Positions 16,735-24,099 of a stretch of 44,705 nt of DNA are shown here, piece after piece (the first letter of the stretch is position 1; each line of letters starts with the position of its first letter). The notes under the pieces were generated by a model that saw nothing but the letters and a program-made list of their open reading frames with translations, made no database searches and was not told the DNA's origin. The DNA lies in assembly GCF_018476525.1 (NCBI RefSeq), contig NZ_JAHCST010000074.1, positions 1-44,705 on the forward strand, written 5' to 3'. Position numbers and translations under genes: made by a program. The stretch comes from Acrocarpospora catenulata (GTDB lineage: Bacteria; Actinomycetota; Actinomycetes; Streptosporangiales; Streptosporangiaceae).

Positions 16735-17142
16735 GTGGAGCAGAACGTCACTCGCCGGCACGTACTCGGGGCGGCCGCGCTCGCCGGCGCCGGCGCCGCG
16801 ATGGCCGCCTGTGCCGCCACCACCGAACCCGCCACCGAGGCCACCGCGGCCCCCGCCCCCGGAGCCGCCCTGACCACTACTGCCGAAGTCCCCGTCGGCG
16901 GCGGCGTGATCCTCTCCAACGTGGTGGTGACCCAGCCGGAATCCGGCACCTTCAAGGGCTTCAGCCCCACGTGCACCCATCAGGGCTGCGCCGTCACCAC
17001 CATCACCAACAAGGAAATCATCTGCCCCTGCCACAACTCCCGCTTCTCCATCACCGACGGCTCGGTCACCTCCGGCCCCGCCACCAGCCCCCTCGCCGAG
17101 GTTTCCGTCAAGGTGGACGGCGACAAGATCACCCTTGCCTGA
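16735..17142 (+). CDS. Tat-exported Rieske [2Fe-2S] lipoprotein-like protein
   Basis: 135 residues. The N-terminus has a twin-arginine signal (TRRHVLGAAALAG) followed by a possible lipobox ending at Cys 26 (MAAC). The Rieske domain has both cluster-binding boxes: C80-T-H82-Q-G-C85 and C97-P-C99-H100. These supply two Cys and two His ligands plus the conserved disulfide pair. The mature domain is therefore a small electron-transfer protein on the outer face of the membrane. Its partner oxidoreductase is not encoded nearby. GTG 16735 is preceded by AAAGGG at good spacing. A GC hairpin shared with the convergent ABC permease gene follows. The link to the upstream leucine operon is uncertain. Confidence 0.9.
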   Translation: MEQNVTRRHVLGAAALAGAGAAMAACAATTEPATEATAAPAPGAALTTTAEVPVGGGVILSNVVVTQPESGTFKGFSPTCTHQGCAVTTITNKEIICPCHNSRFSITDGSVTSGPATSPLAEVSVKVDGDKITLA

Positions 17143-17153
17143 CTCAGGTAACA

Positions 17154-17181
17154 GCCCGGGGCGCACGGTGACGCCCCGGGC
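17154..17181. terminator. Hairpin between convergent Rieske and ABC permease genes
   Basis: GCCCGGGGCG (17154-17163) and CGCCCCGGGC (17172-17181) form a perfect 10-base stem with an 8-base loop in the 41-base gap between two convergent genes. No T-tract is obvious on either side, so it may act as a bidirectional terminator with reduced efficiency. The left part AACAGCCCGGGGCG is the same as in the terminator at 6882. Confidence 0.65.
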
Positions 17182-17183
17182 CG

Positions 17184-18041
17184 TCAGTCGGTACGGCGGA
17201 ACTGCGCGATCGCCACCCAGAGCAAGCCCAGGGCCAGCATGGTCACCAGCCCGAGTTCCAGGCCGACCGGGAGGCGCCAGCCGAACCAGACCACGCCCGG
17301 GTTGAGCATCGCGTCAACCTGGGGCGCCACGTCCAGGTGGCTGAAGACGGCGCTGCGCATCGGGTCGACCGCGTACGTGAGCGGGTTGACCGTGGTCAGC
17401 ACGTGCAACCAGGACGGGAGGTTGGCCAGGGGGAACATCGCGCCGGAGAGGAAGACCATCGGCATGATGGCCATCTGCATGACGCCGAAGAAGGACTGCA
17501 TGGACTTCATCCGGGCGGCCAGCAGGGTGCCGAAGGCGGTGATGGTGAAGGCCGCCAGGAACATCTCCCCGAGGAGCGTCAGGAGCAGCCCAGGGGCGTA
17601 CGGGATGCCCACCAGGCCCGCCAGGGCCAGGATGATCACGCCCTGGGCGGTGGCCACCACCGCGCCGCCGAGCACCTTGCCGAGCACGATGGCGCCCCGG
17701 CTGACGGGGGCGACGAGCATCTCGCGGAGGAAGCCGAACTCGCGGTCCCAGACGATGGAGGCCGCCGAGAACATACCGGTCATGATCACGGTCATCGAGA
17801 TCATGCCGGGGAAGATGAACGTGCGGTAGTCCAGGCCGGGGATCGCCCCCTGCACCAGCGAGCCGAGCCCCGTCCCCATCACGAACAGCCAGAGCACCGG
17901 CTGCACCAGCGAGGAGAGCAGGCGGGCCCGGTCGTTGAAGAACCGGAGCAGCTCGCGGTGGAGCACGATACGAATGACGCGCAGGTCGTGCGCGGCGCCG
18001 CCCTTGGGCAGGGTGACGCTTACCACCTCGGTCGCGGTCAT
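17184..18041 (-). CDS. ABC-2 type transporter permease (DrrB-like)
   Basis: About 285 residues with six predicted membrane segments and the ABC-2 permease pattern of drug and lipid exporters. Landmarks are LLSSLVQPVLWLFVMGTGLG, the FPGMISMTVIMTGMFSAAS block, REFGFLREMLVAPVSR, and LPSWLHVLTTVNPLTYAVD near the end. It pairs with the ATPase encoded immediately upstream to export a hydrophobic substrate that cannot be identified. An earlier in-frame start at 18065 exists, but ATG 18041 gives the classic ATGA overlap with the ATPase stop codon, so I chose it. The operon is headed by a PadR regulator, a common arrangement for inducible multidrug exporters. Confidence 0.9.
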   Translation of the reverse strand: MTATEVVSVTLPKGGAAHDLRVIRIVLHRELLRFFNDRARLLSSLVQPVLWLFVMGTGLGSLVQGAIPGLDYRTFIFPGMISMTVIMTGMFSAASIVWDREFGFLREMLVAPVSRGAIVLGKVLGGAVVATAQGVIILALAGLVGIPYAPGLLLTLLGEMFLAAFTITAFGTLLAARMKSMQSFFGVMQMAIMPMVFLSGAMFPLANLPSWLHVLTTVNPLTYAVDPMRSAVFSHLDVAPQVDAMLNPGVVWFGWRLPVGLELGLVTMLALGLLWVAIAQFRRTD

Positions 18042-19009
18042 CGGCGCACCATCGCTCTCATCCACTGGTTGGCGCCGCCTTCGGACTCGGCGTCCCGGAT
18101 GGTGGTGCCGGTGTACTCCATGAACACGTCGTCCAGCGAGGGACGGGAGACGCTGACCGACCGGATGGGCACCCCGAGTTCGGCGAACAGGCGCGGCACG
18201 AACTCCTCGCCGCCGGCCACGCCGAAGGTGACCTGGCCCTCCCGGATCGCGGCCTCAAGACCGAAACGCTCCCGCAGCGCCTCGATGGCGCCCTGGTCGT
18301 CGGCCGTCTGGAGCTGCACCCGGTCGCGGCCCACGCTGGCCTTGAGCGCCTCCGGGGAGTCGATCACCACCAGCTCGCCGTGGTCGATGATGGCGATGCG
18401 GTCGCAGTACTCGGCCTCGTCCATGTAGTGCGTCGTCATGAAGATGGTGATGTCCTCGGTGCGGCGCAGCTTGTTGATGTATCCCCAGATGGCCGCCCGG
18501 GTCTGCGGGTCCAGGCCGACGGTGGGCTCGTCCAGGAACAGCACCCGGGGCGAGTGCAGCAGGCCGCGGGCGATCTCCAGTCGGCGCTTCATGCCCCCGG
18601 AGAAGGTGAGCACCTTGCTGTCCTTGCGGTCCCAGAGGGCGACCATCTCCAGGACCTGGCGGAGACGGGCGTCCACCAGGTTGCGGGGCACGCCGTACAG
18701 TTCGGCGTGGAAGCGGAGGTTCTGTTCGGCGGTCAGGTAGCCGTCCAGCGTCGGGTCCTGGAACACCAGGCCGATGTTGCGCCGCACCTCGTCCCGGTTG
18801 GCGACCACGTCGTACCCGGCCACGGTGGCGGTGCCGCCGGTCGGGGTGGTCAGGGTGCAGAGCATGCTGATCGTGGTGGTCTTCCCGGCGCCGTTGGGCC
18901 CCAGGAAGCCGAACACCTCGCCGGGCGCGACCTCGAAGTCGACCCCTTTGACGGCCTCGACCTTCCCGTACGCCTTCCGGAGCCCACGTACCTCGACGGC
19001 GGAGGTCAC
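18038..19009 (-). CDS. Daunorubicin-resistance-type ABC transporter ATPase (DrrA-like)
   Basis: 323 residues. Walker A is FLGPNGAGKTTTISML (about residues 36-51), the signature is TFSGGMKRRLEIARGL, and Walker B is LFLDEPTVGLDPQTR, followed by the switch His in TTHYMDEAEYCD. The C-terminal extension (about 225-323) with VSRPSLDDVFMEYTG is typical of DrrA/CcmA-like ATPases of ABC-2 exporters. The start is GTG 19009 behind GAGGAGGAAC, overlapping the PadR stop by four bases; a longer upstream frame is only a shadow of PadR. It powers the permease encoded next. The substrate is unknown. Confidence 0.93.
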   Translation of the reverse strand: MTSAVEVRGLRKAYGKVEAVKGVDFEVAPGEVFGFLGPNGAGKTTTISMLCTLTTPTGGTATVAGYDVVANRDEVRRNIGLVFQDPTLDGYLTAEQNLRFHAELYGVPRNLVDARLRQVLEMVALWDRKDSKVLTFSGGMKRRLEIARGLLHSPRVLFLDEPTVGLDPQTRAAIWGYINKLRRTEDITIFMTTHYMDEAEYCDRIAIIDHGELVVIDSPEALKASVGRDRVQLQTADDQGAIEALRERFGLEAAIREGQVTFGVAGGEEFVPRLFAELGVPIRSVSVSRPSLDDVFMEYTGTTIRDAESEGGANQWMRAMVRR

Positions 19010-19584
19010 CGTTCCTCCTCGGGCTCGTCGTCCTCGTCCTGCGCGAGGATCTTGAAGATCTCGCGGCGGGTGTTCTTCAGCAGCTTCTTGGTGGCGGCCA
19101 CCTGCTGGTCGGAGGCCACCCGGGTCAGGTGCAGGAACGCCTCGCCGAGCTGGCCCCAGATCAGGCGCAGCTCGTGCCGGTCCTCGGGGAGGCTGCGGGC
19201 CACCTCGTCCCAGGGGTCGGCGCCGACCCGCTCCTCGGTGTACCGCCGCCCGTCCTCGGTGAGCCGGTAGGTACGGCTTCCGCCGGTCTCCTCCGCACGG
19301 ACCAGGCCCTCGTCCTCCAGTTGCTGGAGCGCCGGGTAGACCGACCCCGGGCTGGGACGCCAGATTCCGGAGCTCCGGCGGGCGATCTCCTCGATCATCT
19401 GGTAGCCGTTCCGCGGCTCCTCGGCCAGCAGGCGCAGCAGCGCCAGCCGTACGTCGCCGCGCCGGACCCGTGGGGGCGGATGGGGGCCGCCGAGCGGGGG
19501 AAGCGGCGGCATCGGAGGCAGGGGCGGTATGGGCGGCATCGGGGCGTAGGGGTCGCCGCGCACCCACATCAGGTTGTCTTCCAT
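19006..19584 (-). CDS. PadR-family transcriptional regulator with proline-rich N-terminus
   Basis: 192 residues. A winged-helix PadR domain (about 40-115) runs from RRGDVRLALLRLLAEEPRNG through YQMIEEIARRSSGIWRPSPG to LQQLEDEGLVRAEE. A C-terminal dimerisation helix ends in an acidic tail (DEDDEPEEER). Before the domain lies an unusual run of Met-Pro-Pro repeats (about residues 15-38). The gene heads the ABC exporter operon, to which it is coupled by a GTGA overlap. The A/T-rich inverted repeat at 19597-19633 directly upstream is the likely operator, so autorepression with induction by the transported drug-like compound is a reasonable model. ATG 19584 is supported by GGTGAGG upstream. Confidence 0.92.
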   Translation of the reverse strand: MEDNLMWVRGDPYAPMPPIPPLPPMPPLPPLGGPHPPPRVRRGDVRLALLRLLAEEPRNGYQMIEEIARRSSGIWRPSPGSVYPALQQLEDEGLVRAEETGGSRTYRLTEDGRRYTEERVGADPWDEVARSLPEDRHELRLIWGQLGEAFLHLTRVASDQQVAATKKLLKNTRREIFKILAQDEDDEPEEER

Positions 19585-19596
19585 GTCCTCACCTTC

Positions 19597-19633
19597 AACT
19601 ATCGAGATACATGAACGATATATCTAGATAGTT
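19597..19633 (-). promoter_or_regulatory. Candidate PadR operator
   Basis: AACTATCGAGATA (19597-19609) and TATCTAGATAGTT (19621-19633) match as an inverted repeat at 12 of 13 positions across an 11-base spacer. TATCTAGATA inside the right arm is itself a perfect palindrome. The A/T-rich block stands out from the surrounding high-GC DNA and directly precedes the PadR gene. The spacer holds ATACAT, so it probably also contains the promoter. Confidence 0.65.
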
Positions 19634-19668
19634 GACCTGACAATGGGATTTGCTGGGGATGCGGTTGA

Positions 19669-20781
19669 CTACAGCCAGTCGCGGCGTTTGAACACGATGT
19701 ACAGGGTGGCGCAGACCACGCCCATCAGGACGATCGCCAATGGATAGCCCAGAACCCAGTGGAGTTCGGGCATGTGGTCGAAGTTCATGCCGTAGATGGT
19801 GCCGACCAGGGTGGGGGCGAACAGGATGGCGGCCCAGGCGGAGATCTTCTTGACCTCGTCGCCCTGGGCGATGCTCGCCTCGGTGAGCTTGGTCATCTCC
19901 TCGTTCTGGGCCTGGCTGACCAGGGTGGAGTTGACGATCAGGATGTCCTGGAGCATCTGCCGGAACCCGGCCACCCGCTCGGTCACGGTGATGGCGTGGT
20001 CGGCCACGTCCCGCAGGTAACGCTGGAGTTCCTCGTCGGCGCCGTATTTGGGAGAGTTCGCGTCGAAGCCCTCCAGCATGGCGATGAGCGGGGTGGTCGC
20101 CCGCTGGAACTCGATGACCTCGCGGGAGAGGCTGTAGATGCGCCGGGGGGCGGCCGGGTCGCCGCCGAAGACCTGGACCTCGATCTCGTCGATGTCGTTC
20201 TGCAGGCCGGCCACCACGGGGGCGTAGCCGTCGACCACGGCGTCCAGGATGGCGTACAGCACCGCCTGCGGGCCCTGCCTGAGCAGTTCGGGGTCGGCCT
20301 CCATGCGGCGGCGCACCTTGGCCAGGTCGGGGGCCTCGCTGTGCCGCACCGTGATGACGAAGTCGGGGCCGACGAACACGTGCAACTCGCCGAAGGCGAC
20401 CTTCTCCGGCTGGTCCAGGTACTGGGCGGCGCGGAGCACCACGAAGAGGGTGCCGCCGTACCGGTCGGCCTTCGGGCGCTGGTGGGCGACAATGGCGTCC
20501 TCGATGGCCAGCTCGTGCAGGCCGAACTCGTCGGCGACCTTGATCAGCTCGTCCTCCTGCGGCCGGTAGAGGCCGATCCAGGCCATGGCGCCGGGGCGGG
20601 AGCGGAGCGCGGCGATGGCGTCGCCGAGCGAGGCCGGGGTGTCGACACGCAGGCCGTCCTGGTAGATGGCATTGTCGATCACGCTCGGCCGGGGGGCCTC
20701 CTCGACGGAACCGCGCGGGTCCATCGAGTGTTCGGGGGCGAGTTCTCGCTTCATCCAGGAACCCAGACGCAGTCTTGCCAC
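19669..20781 (-). CDS. corA: CorA-family magnesium/cobalt transporter
   Basis: 370 residues. The long cytoplasmic N-terminal domain (about 30-300) ends in the stalk helix with VNSTLVSQAQNEEMTKLTE. Two closing membrane helices follow (AAILFAPTLVGTIYGM and LGYPLAIVLMGVVCATLY). The diagnostic pore motif Gly-Met-Asn follows the first helix (YGMNFDHMPEL), and the protein ends in a short basic tail (FKRRDWL). CorA forms a pentameric channel for Mg2+ uptake, gated by Mg2+ in the cytosol. The start is GTG 20781; ATG 20754 (MKRELAPEHS) is an alternative, and neither has a good ribosome binding site. It is divergent from the M50 gene across about 80 bases. Confidence 0.93.
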   Translation of the reverse strand: MARLRLGSWMKRELAPEHSMDPRGSVEEAPRPSVIDNAIYQDGLRVDTPASLGDAIAALRSRPGAMAWIGLYRPQEDELIKVADEFGLHELAIEDAIVAHQRPKADRYGGTLFVVLRAAQYLDQPEKVAFGELHVFVGPDFVITVRHSEAPDLAKVRRRMEADPELLRQGPQAVLYAILDAVVDGYAPVVAGLQNDIDEIEVQVFGGDPAAPRRIYSLSREVIEFQRATTPLIAMLEGFDANSPKYGADEELQRYLRDVADHAITVTERVAGFRQMLQDILIVNSTLVSQAQNEEMTKLTEASIAQGDEVKKISAWAAILFAPTLVGTIYGMNFDHMPELHWVLGYPLAIVLMGVVCATLYIVFKRRDWL

Positions 20782-20863
20782 ATGATGACGTTATCCCGCA
20801 AAACACGACGTATACCTGGGTGTTCGCGGTACGAGACAATGATCGTCGGTTAAGTTTTGGGAG

Positions 20864-21598
20864 GTGACCCCCCTGCGAGCGTTCTGGAACCACCTGACCG
20901 CGACCCAGCCCGCGCCGCCGCTCTGGCTGGTCGGCGTGGCGGCCCTGCTGGCGCTGGTGCTGGTCGGGTACCGGCCCGCCTGGCACCTGTCACGCGGAGT
21001 GATCACGATCGCCCACGAAGGCGGGCACGCGCTGGCGGCGGTGCTTTCCCGGCGGAAACTACGCGGCATCCGGCTCCACTCGGACACCTCCGGCGTGACC
21101 CTGACCAGAGGAAATCCGACCGGCCCCGGAATGATCATCACCGCGGCGGCCGGGTACGTGGCGCCGTCGCTGGTGGGAGTGGGCGCGGCGTGGCTGACCT
21201 CGGCCGGGTACGTGCGGGTGCTGCTGTGGGGCGTGCTGGTCCTGCTCGCCTGCATGCTGCTGCTGATCAGGAACATGTTCGGCGTGGTCTCGCTGCTCGC
21301 GGTGGGCGGGGCGGTGTTCGCGGTCTCCTGGTTCGCCCAGGACGACGTTCAGGGTTTCGTCGCGTACGGGGCCGCCTGGTTTCTGATGCTCGGCGGAGTC
21401 CGGCCGATCCTGGAGTTGCAGGGGAAGCGGCGGCGCGGGCGGGCGCCGGATTCCGACGCCGACCAGCTGGCGCGGCTGACCCGGATCCCCGGAGCGTTCT
21501 GGGTGATGCTCTTCCTGCTGGTCGCGGTGGCCGCCCTCGGATTAGGGGGTTACCTGCTGGTTCAGTCGGAGCTCGGGACATTGTTGGAGCCCAGGTAG
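20864..21598 (+). CDS. M50-type membrane metallopeptidase
   Basis: 244 residues with about six hydrophobic segments. The zinc motif HEGGH (residues 51-55, in ITIAHEGGHALAAVLSRR) lies just after the first membrane segment, as in M50 site-2-type proteases and their DUF-like actinobacterial relatives. The usual second NPDG/LDG motif is not evident, so proteolysis is likely but not certain. The start is ambiguous. GTG 20864 overlaps the ribosome binding site GGGAGG (20859-20864), and CTG 20873 would have better spacing. The condensin-like operon starts 46 bases downstream on the same strand, so cotranscription is possible. I would not treat a shared function as established. Confidence 0.85.
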   Translation: MTPLRAFWNHLTATQPAPPLWLVGVAALLALVLVGYRPAWHLSRGVITIAHEGGHALAAVLSRRKLRGIRLHSDTSGVTLTRGNPTGPGMIITAAAGYVAPSLVGVGAAWLTSAGYVRVLLWGVLVLLACMLLLIRNMFGVVSLLAVGGAVFAVSWFAQDDVQGFVAYGAAWFLMLGGVRPILELQGKRRRGRAPDSDADQLARLTRIPGAFWVMLFLLVAVAALGLGGYLLVQSELGTLLEPR

Positions 21599-21644
21599 CG
21601 GCCGGAGGCCGAGACTGTCGGAGGCAGGCCCTACGGTAGGGCGC

Positions 21645-22844
21645 GTGCTTGAGGAGACGCTGGACGCGGCGCTGACCGACGAGGCGGTGCTGGTCACCTA
21701 CCGGAGGATGTTCGCCGCGCTGGCCAGGGACAGCGGGGCCGTGGTGGACGATCCGGCGCTGGTGGACATCGCCGAGACGCTCTTCGCGGCGTTCGCCGCG
21801 GCGGGCGAGGAGTGGCTGACCCACGAGCAGATGCGCCACGCCTGCCGCGCCTACCCCGCCGACCTGTTCGAGAACCGGCTCCGCGTGCTGCGCGGCCTGG
21901 GCGCGGTGCGGGAGGTGTTCCCCAAGCCCAACCAGTTACGCTACCGGGCCTCGTTCACCTCGGTGGTCGGGCTGATGTTCATCCGGCGCATGATGGACGA
22001 CGGCGGCCAGAGCGAGATGCACCGGCTGCTCGCCCTGGAGGACCTGAACGCCGCCGATCCGCGCACCACGATGGAGCAGGCGCGGCAGTCGGCGCAGAAC
22101 CTGGCGCGGGCGTTCCGGCTCTGGGCGCTGGAACTGATCACGCTGACCACCGGGACCATCGAGGAGCTGCGCGAGCAGGCTCCCAAACTCTGGGGCACCG
22201 CGGAGATCACCCGGCGGGCGCAGAGCCTGCACGGCACCATCCTCGGCCGCTGGCCCGCCCTGGACCGCACCTGCACCGAGCTGCGGACCGCCATCCACGC
22301 CTACAGCGACGCCTCCCGGCGGGCGGCCGGGCGGCTGGCCGACTCGGCGGGCACCACCCGGAACCTGACCCTGCTCCCGGCCGAGACCTGGCGGACCTTC
22401 GCGCAGACCGCGACCAGGGAACGGCTGGCCGCCGTGCTGGACGGTTTCGCCTTCGACGCCGCCGCGCCCTGGCACGACCCGGCCGCGATCGCCCAGGCCG
22501 TCGACGAAGCCCCGCGCCCCACGCCGGTCCGCCCCGCCCCGCCCCGCTCTCCCCTGCCGGACGCGGGCCCCGCCAGTAGGTACGATCCGGTGCAGGCCGA
22601 CCTGGACCGCCTCATCGCCGTGGCCGAACGTGCCCTCGCGGGCCGCGCCGAGGCCCCGCTCGGCGAACTCCTCGTCAACGACTGGCCCGCCATCCGCCGC
22701 CTCCTGGCCGACCTCACCTCCGCCGACCTGCGCCCGGAACTCCCCTACCGCCTCCGCTGGTCCGACACCCTCACCGCCCGCCCGCAGGGCCATCCCAGCT
22801 GGCTGTCCCACGGAACCCTGGAGAGGCGCTCCCCTGATGCCTGA
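21645..22844 (+). CDS. Kleisin-like (MukF/MksF/JetA-like) subunit of a condensin-type operon
   Basis: 399 residues; no family recognised directly. The N-terminal part (about 1-110) looks like a winged helix (WLTHEQMRHACRAYPADLF, RLRVLRGLGAVREVF). Long helices rich in Ala, Gln and Glu follow (about 130-270). A Pro-rich break comes at about 285-310, and a final small helical domain (about 315-390) follows. That order (winged helix, helical neck, flexible linker, C-terminal domain) is the plan of MukF/MksF and of Wadjet JetA. Position supports it, since the gene overlaps the next by eight bases and that one overlaps an SMC-like ATPase gene. GTG 21645 follows GGTAGGG. The kleisin assignment is inference and needs structure comparison. 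Confidence 0.5.
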   Translation: MLEETLDAALTDEAVLVTYRRMFAALARDSGAVVDDPALVDIAETLFAAFAAAGEEWLTHEQMRHACRAYPADLFENRLRVLRGLGAVREVFPKPNQLRYRASFTSVVGLMFIRRMMDDGGQSEMHRLLALEDLNAADPRTTMEQARQSAQNLARAFRLWALELITLTTGTIEELREQAPKLWGTAEITRRAQSLHGTILGRWPALDRTCTELRTAIHAYSDASRRAAGRLADSAGTTRNLTLLPAETWRTFAQTATRERLAAVLDGFAFDAAAPWHDPAAIAQAVDEAPRPTPVRPAPPRSPLPDAGPASRYDPVQADLDRLIAVAERALAGRAEAPLGELLVNDWPAIRRLLADLTSADLRPELPYRLRWSDTLTARPQGHPSWLSHGTLERRSPDA

Positions 22845-24099
22845 GCAAGCACATGTCGCGGCCCGCAGGTCGGGCGTGCTCCGGGTGCCGGCGTCGGAGC
22901 GGGTCCCGCCGGGTTTCGTACGGCTTTCGCAGGGCGATTCGGCCGTGGCGCTCCCCCAGTGGCCGGACGGGGCCACGCCGTCCCTGCTGGAGGAGTACCA
23001 GCTGGCGCCGTTCCCGGTCGAGCGGGCCGGGGAGACCCGGCGCATGCTGGCGGCCTGCCTGCGGGTCTGCTGGCAGGACCTGTCCGCCGACCCCTGGCCC
23101 GGGGTCGCCGTTCCCGCCGAGCAGGCGCTCTCCTGCTACCGGGCGCTGACCGGACGTACCGACGACACCACGCGCAGCTGGTCCATCGGCGCCCTGCGCC
23201 GCCTGAACGAGACCGGCTGGATCAGCCTGGGCGTGCCCGCCGACGGTAACTGGTCGGATCTGCGCCCCGGCAGGGGCCGCCTTGACCTCGCGGGCGCCTT
23301 CGTCCGCCTCGGGCCGCGCTGCGCCCTCTGGCCGGCCGACTCCCACGCCCAGCTCCGCGACGTCGTCCGCCGCATACCGCCGCCCGCCCCCACCGGCGAG
23401 ACGGGGGTGCCGCTGACGGGCCTTCGGGAAGAGGGCGCCAGGGATCTGGAGGATCTCCTGGGCGGGTACGACGAGCGGCGGCGGGCCGAACTGGTCGCCG
23501 CCTTCATGGCGGTGGAACACGCGGCCGAGCCGGTGCCGGAGGCCCGCTTCACGGCCCTGCGCGATCCGGCGCTCCGGCGCACCCTCGCCGAGATGCTGGA
23601 ACGCCGGGGCCGCACGCTCATCCAGCGCCGGGACACCTGGATCTCGGGGTACCGCGACGGTCTGTCCGGGGGTGACGCGTCCGACGCCGGGCGCCTGGGC
23701 GAGGGCGAGCGGGCAGTGCTGACCCTGGTGCTGGTGCATTCGGTGGCGATCCCCCGGGCCGACGGGCTGCTGGGCGAGGACACCTGGCTCTCGCCGTACC
23801 CGGTGGCGGTAGAGGAGCTGCGCAGGCGCACGCTGCTGCCGATCGGCGAGTTGGACGCCGCCCTCCGCACGCTCCGCCAGTGCGGCCTGCTCACCCAGGT
23901 CAAGAGCGCGGAGGAGACCGGCGGCGGTTACGTCCCCGGCCCGCAGTTCCACCGGCTCACCCAGGCCGCCAGAGCCCGCCTCCAGGAGGAACTGATCCTG
24001 GCCGCCGGGCCGCACACGCCGCTGGCCGTGGCGATCCGCTCCCGAAGATCGACCCGCCCGCTCCCCACCGAACCATCAGCTCCAGGAGGAACCGAGTGA
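22837..24099 (+). CDS. Winged-helix (MukE/MksE/JetB-like) subunit of a condensin-type operon
   Basis: 420 residues, no family recognised by motif. It begins MPEQAHVAARRSGVLRVP and has no membrane segments. At least two winged-helix-like units can be read: one around SIGALRRLNETGWISLGV (about residues 108-126) and one near the C-terminus, ELDAALRTLRQCGLLTQ (about 336-352), followed by a beta wing and QFHRLTQAARARLQ. A tandem winged-helix protein between a kleisin-like and an SMC-like gene is the KITE (MukE/MksE/JetB) arrangement. At about 420 residues it is larger than the MukE and JetB proteins that I recall. ATG 22837 lies inside the previous gene, overlapping by eight bases, and the SMC gene starts at the stop (GTGA). 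Assignment is inference. Confidence 0.5.
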   Translation: MPEQAHVAARRSGVLRVPASERVPPGFVRLSQGDSAVALPQWPDGATPSLLEEYQLAPFPVERAGETRRMLAACLRVCWQDLSADPWPGVAVPAEQALSCYRALTGRTDDTTRSWSIGALRRLNETGWISLGVPADGNWSDLRPGRGRLDLAGAFVRLGPRCALWPADSHAQLRDVVRRIPPPAPTGETGVPLTGLREEGARDLEDLLGGYDERRRAELVAAFMAVEHAAEPVPEARFTALRDPALRRTLAEMLERRGRTLIQRRDTWISGYRDGLSGGDASDAGRLGEGERAVLTLVLVHSVAIPRADGLLGEDTWLSPYPVAVEELRRRTLLPIGELDAALRTLRQCGLLTQVKSAEETGGGYVPGPQFHRLTQAARARLQEELILAAGPHTPLAVAIRSRRSTRPLPTEPSAPGGTE

